In this document: piece after piece, positions 24,684-33,504 of the stretch
Position numbering within the stretch: position 1 is the first letter of the stretch
Layout of the letters: every line of letters starts with the position of its first letter
NCBI GenBank assembly: GCA_031552145.1
Contig: JAVBMV010000001.1
Span: forward strand, 186,001 to 250,000
From: JAVBMV01 sp031552145
GTDB lineage: Bacteria > Myxococcota > Myxococcia > Myxococcales > UBA5297
DNA length: 64,000 bases
Reading direction: 5' to 3'
The notes under the pieces: model-generated
Told to the model about the DNA's origin: nothing
What the model saw: only the letters and a program-made list of their open reading frames with translations
The model's database searches: none
Position numbers and translations under genes: made by a program

Positions 24684-24938
24684 ATGCCAGACAGACTCGA
24701 GTTGCGCGTTGAAGCGGATGGGCAAAGGCACTACTTGCGCGGTCGGCCGGTTGTGGTGGGCGATCGCATGGATCTCTGGCTGGACGACGGCTCGCAGATC
24801 CATGGGCGGTACGAGTGGCGCGGAGAGGGGGAGCCGGCGCTGTTGGTGCTCTTCCTGCGCGGCGGCGAGCCCGTTGAGGTCACGCTCCCTTCGTCGGCGC
24901 GCCTGAGCTGGCCGGAGCTGACGCGGAGGGAGGCGTAG
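24684..24938 (+). CDS. Small protein of unknown function
   Basis: The 84-residue product starts at ATG 24684 with GAGG five bases before the ATG. It is mostly beta-strand (LELRVEADGQRHYLRG, VVVGDRMDLWLDDG, LLVLFLRGGEPVEVTLP) and acidic, with no signal peptide or membrane segment. It begins 38 bases after the M61-like lipoprotein gene and may share its transcript. The frame is open upstream into that gene, but those codons are not used like coding sequence. I recognise no family. Confidence 0.5.
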   Translation: MPDRLELRVEADGQRHYLRGRPVVVGDRMDLWLDDGSQIHGRYEWRGEGEPALLVLFLRGGEPVEVTLPSSARLSWPELTRREA

Positions 24939-24970
24939 CGGCGCCCCCCATCTCTGACTGGGAGTGAGCC

Positions 24971-26203
24971 CTAGGCCTCGCGTCGGCGGAGCAGAAGTTT
25001 CGCCCAGAGGAGAGCGAAGAGCCCCGCGAGCACGAGGCTCGCCCCGCCGCCCGCGCTAGCGCAGCCGCCGTCGCCATGGGCCTGGGCGGAGGAATTGCCG
25101 CGCTCTCCTGGTTTTTCGTCCGCGCATCGCTCTGCGCACTCGGCGAGCAGGCCGCAAGCGATGGGACTCCCGGCGCAGCGGCCTGCTTCGCATCGGTCAT
25201 CGGTGCTGCAATGATCACCATCGTCGCACTCCGCCGAGACCGGCGCGCACTGGCCATCGACCTCGGCTCCCAGTGCCCGCACGCACTGCTCGCAGGGAGC
25301 TCCGGCGCAGGCGCGGTTGCAGCAGACCCCATCCACGCAGTAGCCGCTCGCGCAGGACTGCGCCTGTGAGCAGGCCGAGCCCAACGTCAGAGTCCCCTCG
25401 GCGCCGAAGGCCTGGATGAAGCTCTCGAACCGATCCGCCACGGTGCTGCATCCATAGACCTCGCACTGCCGGTCTCCATAGGAAGTGATGCCCGCCACAT
25501 AGAGCGTGCCGTCGCGTTCGAGCAGCGCGGGTCCTCCGCTGTCCCCGAGGCAGGGGCCGCCGGGAGACTGGCTGTAGCAGAGCGTTCCCGCGGCCGCCTT
25601 CGCGTTCTCCAGCCGGCAAGGGAGGGGGCCCAGGCAGAGCGCCGCCAGCGGGCCGTCCACCCTGAACTTGACGCCCGCCGCCGCGCCGGCGCCCGACGAG
25701 GTGGTGCCGAACCCGGCGAAGGTGAGCAGCGCCCCTACGTCGCTCTGGGTGAGCCCGCGGCCCGCGGGCAAGACGGGGATGGGACGCACGTCGGCGGGTG
25801 GATCGGTATCGAGGCGTATCAGCCCCAGGTCGTTCACCAGCAGCGCAGAGTCATAGTCGGGATGCGGCAGCACCTCCTCGGCGCCGATCCAGCGGGTGCT
25901 GCGCGACTCCACGTCGGTGCCAAAGCCCACCTCGACGCTGGCGGCGTTCACTCCATCCAGACAGTGCGCCGCGGTGAGGACGACCCGCCGGGAGACCAGG
26001 GTCCCCGAGCAGAGCCTGTTTCCCATGATGAGCGCCACGACAGCCCTGTGCGCGGGATCGGCATCGAACTCGCCGTTGATGATCCGCTCCTCTACGCTGT
26101 TTCGAGGGGTGCTTTCGGCGCCCCCTTCCTCTCCCCCCCCACACGAGAGGAGCAGGGCAGCGACCACAGGCAGGAAGCCCCATCGCTTGAGCAGAGTTTT
26201 CAC
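24971..26203 (-). CDS. Trypsin-like serine protease with Cys-rich region and MYXO-CTERM tail
   Basis: The 410-residue product starts at a GTG (26203) giving a lipoprotein-type signal ending LLLSC (Cys 21). The S1 protease domain follows, with IINGE at the activation site, the catalytic triad H80 (LTAAHC), D125 (NDLGLIRL) and S222 (GDSGGPA). After it comes a Cys-rich array (CASGYCVDGVCC to CAGSPIAC) of the kind common in myxobacterial surface proteins. The tail has Gly-Gly-Cys, a hydrophobic helix and RRREA, matching a MYXO-CTERM sorting signal. It is therefore likely surface-anchored. The start has no strong Shine-Dalgarno sequence; an upstream ATG at 26422 would extend it without a signal peptide. 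Confidence 0.85.
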   Translation of the reverse strand: MKTLLKRWGFLPVVAALLLSCGGGEEGGAESTPRNSVEERIINGEFDADPAHRAVVALIMGNRLCSGTLVSRRVVLTAAHCLDGVNAASVEVGFGTDVESRSTRWIGAEEVLPHPDYDSALLVNDLGLIRLDTDPPADVRPIPVLPAGRGLTQSDVGALLTFAGFGTTSSGAGAAAGVKFRVDGPLAALCLGPLPCRLENAKAAAGTLCYSQSPGGPCLGDSGGPALLERDGTLYVAGITSYGDRQCEVYGCSTVADRFESFIQAFGAEGTLTLGSACSQAQSCASGYCVDGVCCNRACAGAPCEQCVRALGAEVDGQCAPVSAECDDGDHCSTDDRCEAGRCAGSPIACGLLAECAERCADEKPGERGNSSAQAHGDGGCASAGGGASLVLAGLFALLWAKLLLRRREA

Positions 26204-26351
26204 GCGTTGGAAGCTGTTGCACAGTCGCCGCGGAGAGGAGTGTTCGGACACGTCTGGGCGCCCATGTGAGGGAGGGCCCAGATTTGATAGTGTGCTGAGC
26301 GTCGGGCGGGTGTCGCCGGCCAAGGGGCCGGGGTGAAGGAGAGAGGCGCGC

Positions 26352-27203
26352 TTGGAGATACACCGTGCAGAGCGGAGGCTGGACTGGCGGAAGCTGATGT
26401 TCGTGCTTCCCAACCTCTTCACCGTCTCTTCTATATTCTGTGGTTTCTATGCCATGTCGCTCTGTGCTGGCGAGGCGACGCCAGCGCAGCTCAACACCGC
26501 CGCCTTTGCCATCTTCTTCGCGCTCTTCTTCGACGGCTTCGACGGCAGGGTCGCGCGCCTAACTCGCACCCAGAGCGAGTTCGGCGTCGAGCTCGATTCG
26601 CTCGCCGACGTGGTCAGCTTCGGGGCCGCGCCGGCGCTCCTCGCCTACAAATGGGTGCTTCAAGGCATGGGGCTCCTGGGCCTCTGCGTTGCCTTCTTCT
26701 TCGCCACCTGCGCGGCGCTCCGGCTCGCGCGCTTCAACGTCATGGCCCACCGAAAGGTGCCTGGCTCGTCCACGTTCTTTACTGGATTGCCGGTGCCCTT
26801 CGCCGCGGGGACGATCATCTCGCTCGTGATCGCGCGCCACTCGGCGGGACAGACCGAGGTGGAACATCCTGGATGGATCGCTCTTCTGGTCGTGGCGCTG
26901 GCGCTGCTGATGGTCTCGAACGTGCGCTACCGCACCTTCAAGGATCTGCGACTCAACTGGCGCTCGGTCTCCATCTTCCTGGCGATCATCTTGGCCGGCG
27001 TGCTGGTGGCAGTGCTGACCAGCGCCGCGGCCTATGTGCTCGTCGCTTACTTTGTCGCCTACCTGGCGCTGGGCTTCGTCGAGGGGCTCATCTCCATCGT
27101 CAGGCGGCGCGTACGGACGGGCACCGACCGTGCGGTGCGCGATGAGGAAGAGCGGCGGGAGGGCGCCAGCGATGGCCCTGGAGATGGAGAGGAACTGCTC
27201 TAG
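26352..27203 (+). CDS. pssA: CDP-diacylglycerol--serine O-phosphatidyltransferase
   Basis: The 283-residue protein has six to eight membrane helices and the complete CDP-alcohol phosphotransferase motif: D61-x2-D64-G65-x2-A68-R69-x8-G78-x3-D82-x3-D86. The N-terminal LMFVLPNLFTVSSIFCGF pattern is typical of PssA. It makes phosphatidylserine, the precursor of phosphatidylethanolamine, in the inner membrane. The start is a TTG at 26352 with GAAGGAG about 10 bases upstream; an internal ATG at 26397 would remove conserved residues. The last 25 residues are a charged, Gly-rich tail. Confidence 0.9.
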   Translation: MEIHRAERRLDWRKLMFVLPNLFTVSSIFCGFYAMSLCAGEATPAQLNTAAFAIFFALFFDGFDGRVARLTRTQSEFGVELDSLADVVSFGAAPALLAYKWVLQGMGLLGLCVAFFFATCAALRLARFNVMAHRKVPGSSTFFTGLPVPFAAGTIISLVIARHSAGQTEVEHPGWIALLVVALALLMVSNVRYRTFKDLRLNWRSVSIFLAIILAGVLVAVLTSAAAYVLVAYFVAYLALGFVEGLISIVRRRVRTGTDRAVRDEEERREGASDGPGDGEELL

Positions 27204-27222
27204 TTACTCGACGAGGAGCGAC

Positions 27223-29457
27223 TCAGTCGACCGTGATCGACTTCGAGACGTTCTTCGGCACATCTGGGTGCACGCCATGCCCTACCAGCCCCAGGCGATC
27301 GAGGTGCGCTGCCTTGAGGAGACTCATCCGGAGCGCGAGCTGCTGGAGCACGATGGTGGCGGTGAAGGCGACCGAGAGCGTATCGCCCGTCCGCGGCAGC
27401 GGGATGTAAATGGAGCGATAGCCGGGGCTGTCGGCGGGCGGCCGCGTCGCCGCGGAGCGCAGCGCCTCGTTCTCTTCGGCGATGACGAAGGTCTGAGCGC
27501 CTCTGATCTTGTGTGTATTGATCGCCGAAATAGTGAGCGCGACGTCGCGCTCGTCCGGTCCGGTGACATAGACGAGCGGATAATCGGTGGAGAGCGAGGA
27601 GAGGAAGGCACCTCGCTCGGCCACGGGCAGAACCCCCTGCTCCCCAAGGCGCTCGAGGGTGCGCTCGAGCTGCTCGATCCCATAGACGGTATTGACGCCG
27701 AGCAATGTATTGGGGCCGTGCTTGAACTCGGAGCATTCGAACCCCTCGGTGTGGTTGAGCACCACCTCGCGGATCTTGAGCGCCCCCTCCTTGGCCACCG
27801 CGATCATGCGGGTCGCCAATACATGAATCGACGGGCGAAGGTAGAGGAGCCTCGCTGCCTCCTCGACCTGCGCGCGCGTCTCCTCCGTGGTCTGACGCAC
27901 CAGCGCCGGCAGCGCCCGGAAGTGCGCGACCCGGCCGGCCAACTCGCGCTGAAGAGCGGCCCGCTCTTCAGCAGGGGGTGACGCGCGCTCGAGCCGCCGC
28001 CGCGCCACGGTGATAGCCAGGCCGAGTAGGAGCCCCACCTGGTTGATGAAGCTCTTGGTGGCGGGCACGGCGATCTCGGGGCCGCAGCGCAGCGGGATGA
28101 CGAGCTGGCATTTCTCCTGGCCCAAGGTCGAGTTGACGTTGTTGACGATGGCGACCCGCGCGATGGCCTTGCCCTCGGCGATCACGTCGTTGAGCACATC
28201 GATCACGTCCTTCGTCTCGCCGCTCTGCGAGAGGGCCACGAGCACGTCGCCGTCGGCGAGCGAGCGCGCCACCTGCGCCCTGAACTCACCCGGCAGGTAG
28301 GGCAGGAGCTCCGCGTGCGCTACTTCGTTGAAGAAGAGCGCACCGAGCTTCGCCGCGTGGAAGGAAGTGCCGCAGCAGAGCACATAGACGCGCCTGCCAC
28401 GTTCCTGGGCCTGGGCGAAGAGCTCGGCGAAGCGCGCCACCGCGCTCGCGAGCTCACGCTCCTCTTCGCGCGCCTCGCGCTCGTCTTCTAAACTGGGCGA
28501 AGTGGGTGAGGCAGGGGAAACGGGCGCCTCGGTGGGGCCTGTGCCCGCGAACTGCTCCACCAGGAGTTCGAGCGTCCGCTGCTGCGCCGCGATCTCCTGC
28601 TCCATGAAGGTCTTGAAGGGCGGATTGAGGCCGGTCTCCTCGGTCCTCAAACGGCTGCGCACGGGCTCGCGCGTCAGCTTTGTGAGCGCCCGCTCCTTGC
28701 GTCCCAGCGCGAAGAGCGTGAAGCCCTCCGGCGTGAACTCGAGCAGCTCGCCCTCGGAGAGCGGCAGGATGGTCCGGGTCAACTTCAGCACCGACGAGAG
28801 ATCGGAGCTCGCGACGCAGAAGCGGCCGCCCACCTCATCCGAGCCCAGCCCGAAATAGAGGCTAGAGCCCAGCTTCATCGCGTAGAGCACGCGCGTCACC
28901 GGATCGACGATCACCGCCGCGAAGCTGCCGCGCAGGCGCGTCGCCGCCTCGGAGATGGCGCCGCGCATCGCCGAGCGCCGCGCCTCGCCGCGCTGTCGCT
29001 CTCCCTCGGGGAGGCGCGTGAGCGCCTCGGCGAAGAGGTGCTCCACGATATGGACTACCATCTCGCCGTCGTTATTGGAGCGCACGACGTGTCCCTGCGC
29101 CTTCAGCCACGCCTCGAGCTCGTCGCAGTTGGTGACGTTTCCGTTGTGGGCGCCATAGAGGAAGGTCTTGCAGTCGACCACGTGGGGCTGCGCGTTCTCT
29201 TCGGTCACCGCGCCGAAGGTGGCCCACCGGACCTGGCCGCAGAAGACCTGGCCCGGAAGATCGACGATGCCCAGCTTATGAATGAGCGCCGAGGGGGCTC
29301 CAACGCCCTTGCGCAGCGTGACCGACACCCCCGCACCTTGGATCGCCGCGCCGGTCGAGTCGTAGCCGCGGTACTCCAGCGTCTCGAGGAGCTGCCCCGC
29401 GATTCGCCCCAGGTCGTCCCGGGCGCGCTCATAGATGAGTCCTACCACGCCGCACAT
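27223..29457 (-). CDS. glmS: Glutamine--fructose-6-phosphate aminotransferase (long form)
   Basis: The protein starts MCGVVGLIYE, so Cys2 becomes the N-terminal glutaminase nucleophile after Met removal. HNGNVTN follows in the glutaminase domain. Two SIS domains follow, with CGTSFHAAKLGA, SQSGETKDVIDVL and GPEIAVPATKSF, and the C-terminus ends PKNVSKSITVD as in other GlmS proteins. It makes glucosamine-6-phosphate for peptidoglycan and lipid A. At 744 residues it is about 130 longer than usual; the extra sequence includes a Glu/Pro/Ser-rich linker (about 325-350) and an insert in the glutaminase domain. No glmS ribozyme was seen in the leader. Confidence 0.92.
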   Translation of the reverse strand: MCGVVGLIYERARDDLGRIAGQLLETLEYRGYDSTGAAIQGAGVSVTLRKGVGAPSALIHKLGIVDLPGQVFCGQVRWATFGAVTEENAQPHVVDCKTFLYGAHNGNVTNCDELEAWLKAQGHVVRSNNDGEMVVHIVEHLFAEALTRLPEGERQRGEARRSAMRGAISEAATRLRGSFAAVIVDPVTRVLYAMKLGSSLYFGLGSDEVGGRFCVASSDLSSVLKLTRTILPLSEGELLEFTPEGFTLFALGRKERALTKLTREPVRSRLRTEETGLNPPFKTFMEQEIAAQQRTLELLVEQFAGTGPTEAPVSPASPTSPSLEDEREAREEERELASAVARFAELFAQAQERGRRVYVLCCGTSFHAAKLGALFFNEVAHAELLPYLPGEFRAQVARSLADGDVLVALSQSGETKDVIDVLNDVIAEGKAIARVAIVNNVNSTLGQEKCQLVIPLRCGPEIAVPATKSFINQVGLLLGLAITVARRRLERASPPAEERAALQRELAGRVAHFRALPALVRQTTEETRAQVEEAARLLYLRPSIHVLATRMIAVAKEGALKIREVVLNHTEGFECSEFKHGPNTLLGVNTVYGIEQLERTLERLGEQGVLPVAERGAFLSSLSTDYPLVYVTGPDERDVALTISAINTHKIRGAQTFVIAEENEALRSAATRPPADSPGYRSIYIPLPRTGDTLSVAFTATIVLQQLALRMSLLKAAHLDRLGLVGHGVHPDVPKNVSKSITVD

Positions 29458-29573
29458 GCCGTCACCTTCTTCCCAGAGTGGGTGGGCCAAAACCGGGGGG
29501 AGAGAGTATTCATTTCGCTCAGAATCTCAACGCGCGGTAAAAGAGAGCGGCATTTTTTTCGAGGAAGGCACAG

Positions 29574-30179
29574 ATGCTCGCAGCGCTCATTCTCGCCGCC
29601 ACGCTGGCGGCGAACCAGCCGGAACCCTTTGGCGCCATCTCGGCGGCGCCTATGCCCTCGGGCGGCTCCACCTACTATCTGCAGGGCGGTTATCCCGATG
29701 TTCGAACGGGGTGGCGCATCGGCGTTGGGATGATGGAGTTGGGGCTCGAAGGGGCCGTCGACATCCCCCGTATTACGGCGAAGGGGCTGGCCACCGTGCG
29801 CGGCACCCTGGCGCACTCCGAGGGTCTGACGCTCTCCAGCGATCTGAAGCTAGGGGCCTATTCGGTCTTCGGGACGCGCGCCTCCGATCCCACCGTGCAG
29901 CGCTCCGGTGGCTTCTCGATGGAGCCGGGCATGACCTTCTCGATCGAGACGTCCTGGCCTGTCGCCTTCTTTCTCAAGATGCGCCTGCCGCTCGACACGC
30001 CCTTCTCGGAGGCGGGCACCACCCGGATGCGCTTCCTCTTCGGCGGCGGCGCGGAGGTGGCGCTCGCCAGCGACTGGTTCGTCTCCTTCGAGGGCGCCTT
30101 CGGCCCCGAGCTGCGGCGCGGCTACTCCACGCCCCTCTCGGTCGACGCGCTCATCGGTGTTGGCTGGAGACTCTTCTAG
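29574..30179 (+). CDS. Putative outer-membrane beta-barrel protein
   Basis: The 201-residue product has a short signal peptide (MLAALILAATLAANQ) and then a series of amphipathic strands alternating with turns (GWRIGVGMMELGLEGAV, MRFLFGGGAEVALASDWFVSFEGAFG), ending in ALIGVGWRLF with a terminal aromatic residue as expected for barrel insertion. The ATG is preceded by GAGGAAGG. It is divergent from glmS and its stop overlaps the opposing thioredoxin-like gene by four bases. The function is unknown. Confidence 0.65.
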   Translation: MLAALILAATLAANQPEPFGAISAAPMPSGGSTYYLQGGYPDVRTGWRIGVGMMELGLEGAVDIPRITAKGLATVRGTLAHSEGLTLSSDLKLGAYSVFGTRASDPTVQRSGGFSMEPGMTFSIETSWPVAFFLKMRLPLDTPFSEAGTTRMRFLFGGGAEVALASDWFVSFEGAFGPELRRGYSTPLSVDALIGVGWRLF

Positions 30180-30610
30180 CGGACGGAGCGCAGCGCCTCG
30201 ACATAGGCGGCCGCTGGCGTGGCTTCGATGAGCGTCAGCTCCTTGCGCGCCCGGCCGCTCGAATCAAAGACGAGGAGCGTCGGGATCGACTGGACGCCCA
30301 GGCGCTTCATCAGCGCCTCGACCTCATCGCGCCCGCGGGGATAGGACTCAGGATTCACTTTGACCAGCGACCAGCGCTTCGCCTCTTCGATGAAGAGCGG
30401 ATCGCGCAGGACGTATTCGTCGATGCGTCTGGAGAGCGCGAACTGGTCGGAGAGGAAGGCGACCAGCACTGGCCGCTTACCCTTGGCCTCTGCCAGCGTC
30501 TTCTCTGGATCGCCGCTCCAGGGCAACCCTTTTGGGCCACACCCAGCGCTCATCAGGAGCGCGAGCGCGACAGCGAGTGCCGCGCGGCGCCGCAGGTCGA
30601 ATCTGATCAT
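30176..30610 (-). CDS. Thioredoxin-fold lipoprotein lacking the CxxC motif
   Basis: The 144-residue product has a lipoprotein signal ending LLMSAGC (Cys 24). The rest follows the thioredoxin pattern RPVLVAFLSDQF (beta strand and active-site turn) through SIPTLLVFDSSGRARKEL with the cis-Pro loop. The active-site turn reads SDQFALSRRID, with no cysteine, and the lipidated Cys is the only one in the protein. It cannot be a disulphide oxidoreductase. It starts 11 bases after dsbD and is probably cotranscribed, so a scaffolding or chaperone role with DsbD is possible. Confidence 0.75.
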   Translation of the reverse strand: MIRFDLRRRAALAVALALLMSAGCGPKGLPWSGDPEKTLAEAKGKRPVLVAFLSDQFALSRRIDEYVLRDPLFIEEAKRWSLVKVNPESYPRGRDEVEALMKRLGVQSIPTLLVFDSSGRARKELTLIEATPAAAYVEALRSVR

Positions 30611-30621
30611 GAAGGTCGTCC

Positions 30622-31953
30622 CTAGGGGCCGGTCACCTTGCGCATCAGCTCGGCGAACTCCTCCGGTGGGAGGAAGCCCGTGAGCGTCAGGTCCTCGCGC
30701 ACCTTGCCGCTGGCGTCGATGAAGATGACCGTAGGAAGTCCAACGACCTTGTACTTCGCCTGGAGGGCGGTGTTCTCGGGCGTCTCCTGGGTGCAGTCGA
30801 TGCGCGCGAGAGACCAGCCATGCTTGCGCACCTCGTCGAGGAAGGGCGCGGTGGGGAAGGTCTTGTGCTCCAGCTCCTTGCAGGCGGCACACCATTCGGC
30901 CGAGAAGTCGATGATGGCGGGCTTCCCTTGCGCCTGGGCGAGCGCGCTCGCCTCGTCCGAGTGCCAGGTGGCGTGCGCGACCGGCTGCGCGATGGGCGCG
31001 TGCGGCCTGAGCGTGATACCGAGCACCACGAGCGCCACGCCGAGAGCCTTGAGCACCCCGTCGGCGGGCCAGATGTGGAAAGAGCGGTTGATGGCGCCCA
31101 GCATCATGCCCACCAGCACCAGCGCCGAGGCAACGATGGCGCCATAGGCCACGTTCTCGAAGGAGAGGAGCGCCTTGAAGGCGGGGAAGGCATCGCGCAG
31201 ATACATGAGCGCGACCGTGAGGAGCGCCACGCCGAAGATCGACTTCACATAGTCCATCCAGACGCCGCTCTTGGGGAGCGAGAGGGAGAAGGCGCCGATC
31301 AGGAAGAAGGGAACGCCGAGTCCCAGCGCGTAGACAAAGAGCATCAGTCCGCCCAGCACCACGTTTTGGGTGGTCGCGATGTGAACGAGTACGCCCGAAA
31401 GCACCGGCCCCGTGCAGGGCGCGGCGACGATGCCGGAGACGAGCCCCATGGCGAAGGCGCCGCCGTAGCCGGCCTTGCCCACGGAGCCCAGCTTTGCTTG
31501 CAGGCTGGCCGGCAGCTGAAAGTCCCACCCTCCGAACATCGAGAATGCGAAGGCCGCGAAGACGATGGCCAACGTGCAGACGACCCAGGGATTGCCCAGC
31601 GCCGAGCCGAAGGCCTTGCCCGTCAGCGCCGCGCCGATCCCGAGCGAGGTGAACATCACCGCGATGCCCAGCACGAAGGTGAGGCTGAGGGCGACCGCCT
31701 GCCCACGGGTCGACGATTTGCGCGCCCCGAAGATGGAGACGGTGATGGGGATGAGCGGGTAGACGCAGGGGGTGAGCGCGGTGAGGAGGCCGCCGACGAA
31801 GATCAGCGCCAAGGGGATGAGGAGCGCGCCGCCCTCCAGCTTCTCGCCGATGCCGAGACCGCCGACGGCGGGGCCGGTCCCAAGCAGTTCGGGGAGGATG
31901 AGGACGATCGCCGCGACCACCAGCGAAGCGACGAGGAGCTTTGGAGATTTCAT
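30622..31953 (-). CDS. dsbD: DsbD-type thiol:disulphide interchange protein without the N-terminal domain
   Basis: The 443-residue product has a DsbD/CcdA-like membrane domain with Cys 63 in LTPCVYPLIP and its partner in AAPCTGPVLSG, then a C-terminal thioredoxin domain with AEWCAACKELE and the cis-Pro loop GLPTVIFID. It moves electrons from cytoplasmic thioredoxin to periplasmic partners. The periplasmic alpha domain that precedes the membrane domain in Escherichia coli DsbD is absent. The ATG at 31953 is chosen for GGAGG upstream and because the preceding 70 codons look non-coding. Confidence 0.88.
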   Translation of the reverse strand: MKSPKLLVASLVVAAIVLILPELLGTGPAVGGLGIGEKLEGGALLIPLALIFVGGLLTALTPCVYPLIPITVSIFGARKSSTRGQAVALSLTFVLGIAVMFTSLGIGAALTGKAFGSALGNPWVVCTLAIVFAAFAFSMFGGWDFQLPASLQAKLGSVGKAGYGGAFAMGLVSGIVAAPCTGPVLSGVLVHIATTQNVVLGGLMLFVYALGLGVPFFLIGAFSLSLPKSGVWMDYVKSIFGVALLTVALMYLRDAFPAFKALLSFENVAYGAIVASALVLVGMMLGAINRSFHIWPADGVLKALGVALVVLGITLRPHAPIAQPVAHATWHSDEASALAQAQGKPAIIDFSAEWCAACKELEHKTFPTAPFLDEVRKHGWSLARIDCTQETPENTALQAKYKVVGLPTVIFIDASGKVREDLTLTGFLPPEEFAELMRKVTGP

Positions 31954-31993
31954 GTGAGGGGACCTCCGTCCCGGGCGCGAATTGAGGGCAAGG

Positions 31994-32023
31994 AGTATAG
32001 GTGCCTTCGTGGAACTCGCGCAA
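31994..32023 (-). promoter_or_regulatory. Promoter for dsbD
   Basis: On the minus strand TTGCGC (32018-32023) is separated by 18 bases from TATACT (31994-31999), a strong -10 match. The predicted start is about 30 bases upstream of the dsbD ATG. The same 18-base spacing recurs at the dtxR, iscS and 11.9-kb promoters. Confidence 0.5.
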
Positions 32024-32114
32024 AGGGTCGTCGAACTTTGTGAACCGGCCCGAGAGGCGGCTCGGCGACCGCGCGCCGCCGTGCCGGGAGCTCGGGTTTG
32101 CACCCGCGCCCGTC

Positions 32115-32144
32115 TTGACTCTCTTCGGCAACGCTTCATAAAAG
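32115..32144 (+). promoter_or_regulatory. Promoter for the iscS operon
   Basis: TTGACT (32115-32120), an 18-base spacer and TAAAAG (32139-32144) make a good sigma-70 match 95 bases before iscS. No IscR-like operator was recognised over it, and no iscR gene precedes the operon. The 285-base divergent region 31954-32238 holds this and the dsbD promoter and nothing else that I can identify. Confidence 0.5.
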
Positions 32145-32238
32145 GTGCGCTGCCCTGGAACACACCTACGGAGGCATCGCTCCGAGTCCGCCCGCGCCCT
32201 CACCCCCGAGGGCGCCGCGCCGCTCGGGCCAAAGCACC

Positions 32239-33462
32239 ATGGCTCTCTCGCTGCCGATCTACATGGATAACCAGGCCACCACCCGGCTCGATCCGCGCGT
32301 CTTGGAGGCGATGCTGCCCTTCCTGCGCGACGACTACGGGAACGCGGCCAGCCGCTCCCACGCCTTTGGCTGGCGCGCGGAGGAGGCGGTCGAGCGCGCG
32401 CGCGAGCAGATGGCGGCGCTGATCGGGGCGAAGAGCACCAAGGAGATCCTCTGGACCTCCGGTGCGACCGAGGCGATCAACCTGGCACTGAAGGGCGCCG
32501 CCGAGGCCTATCGCGCCAAGGGCAACCACCTGATCACCCAGAAGACCGAGCACAAGGCGACGCTCGATTCGATGAAGCGCCTGGAGCGGCAGGGGTTCGA
32601 GGTGACACTCCTGGACGTCGGTCGCGACGGGCGCGTCGAGCCAAAGGCCGTCGAGCGCGCCCTCACCGAGAAGACGCTGCTCGTATCGCTCATGCTGGTC
32701 AATAACGAGATCGGCACGGTCCAACCCGTCCGAGAGATCGGCGCGCTCTGCCGCGCGCGCGGTGTGCTGTTCCACTGCGACGCCGTTCAGGGTGTGGGGC
32801 GCGTTCCCTTCGACGTCGAGGCGGATTTCGTCGACCTGGCGTCGCTCTCGGGACACAAGATCTATGGGCCCAAGGGCGTGGGCGCGCTCTACGTGCGGCG
32901 CGACCGGCCGAGGGTGCGGCTCGAGCCGCTCATCGACGGCGGCGGCCACGAGCGCGGCATGCGCTCTGGCACGCTCAACGTCCCCGGCATCGTCGGCTTC
33001 GGCGCGGCGGCGGAGCTGATACGCCTCGAGGGCGCGGAGGAGGCGAAGCGCATCGCGGCGCTGCGCGACCGATTCGAGGCGCGACTCTTCGGCGCGCTCG
33101 ACCTGCTCTCGGTGAACGGCTCTCGCGAGCACCGCGTCTGCGGCAACCTCAACATCTCCTTCGCGCACGTCGAGGGCGAGTCGCTGATGATGGCGCTTCG
33201 AGACGTGGCCGTCAGCTCCGGCTCGGCCTGCACCTCCGCCTCGCTCGAGCCTTCGTATGTGCTGCGCGCCCTCGGCGTGAGCGACGAGGCGGCGCATTCG
33301 TCGATTCGGTTCGGCCTGGGGCGCTTCACGACAGAGGAGGAGGTCGACTATGTCGCCGACCTCGCCATCGCCAAGGTCAGGAAGCTCAGGGAGCTGAGCC
33401 CGCTCTACGAGATGGCCAAAGAGGGAATCGACCTGAGCCAGGTGAAGTGGGCTGGCGGATGA
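32239..33462 (+). CDS. iscS: Cysteine desulfurase IscS
   Basis: The 407-residue PLP enzyme has DNQATTRLD at the N-terminus, the cofactor lysine K207 in SLSGHKIYGPKG, and the persulphide-forming C331 in SGSACTSASLEPSYVLRALG on the long mobile loop of group I desulfurases. It takes sulphur from cysteine and passes it to IscU. It is the first gene of a six-gene ISC operon and has no IscR regulator before it. The ATG has only a weak Shine-Dalgarno sequence. The length and motifs are standard. Confidence 0.96.
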   Translation: MALSLPIYMDNQATTRLDPRVLEAMLPFLRDDYGNAASRSHAFGWRAEEAVERAREQMAALIGAKSTKEILWTSGATEAINLALKGAAEAYRAKGNHLITQKTEHKATLDSMKRLERQGFEVTLLDVGRDGRVEPKAVERALTEKTLLVSLMLVNNEIGTVQPVREIGALCRARGVLFHCDAVQGVGRVPFDVEADFVDLASLSGHKIYGPKGVGALYVRRDRPRVRLEPLIDGGGHERGMRSGTLNVPGIVGFGAAAELIRLEGAEEAKRIAALRDRFEARLFGALDLLSVNGSREHRVCGNLNISFAHVEGESLMMALRDVAVSSGSACTSASLEPSYVLRALGVSDEAAHSSIRFGLGRFTTEEEVDYVADLAIAKVRKLRELSPLYEMAKEGIDLSQVKWAGG

Positions 33463-33504
33463 GCCCCCCAAGTTGCCGGCGCGCGGCGCGCGCGAAAGGA
33501 AGTC

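Noticed and set aside
29458..29573. glmS ribozyme in the glmS leader
   Set aside because: The leader is only about 115 bases to the divergent gene and shows no ribozyme core; such ribozymes are mainly from Firmicutes.
30820..32043. 407-codon plus-strand frame opposite dsbD
   Set aside because: It is the reverse shadow of dsbD, with a highly charged composition and no motif.
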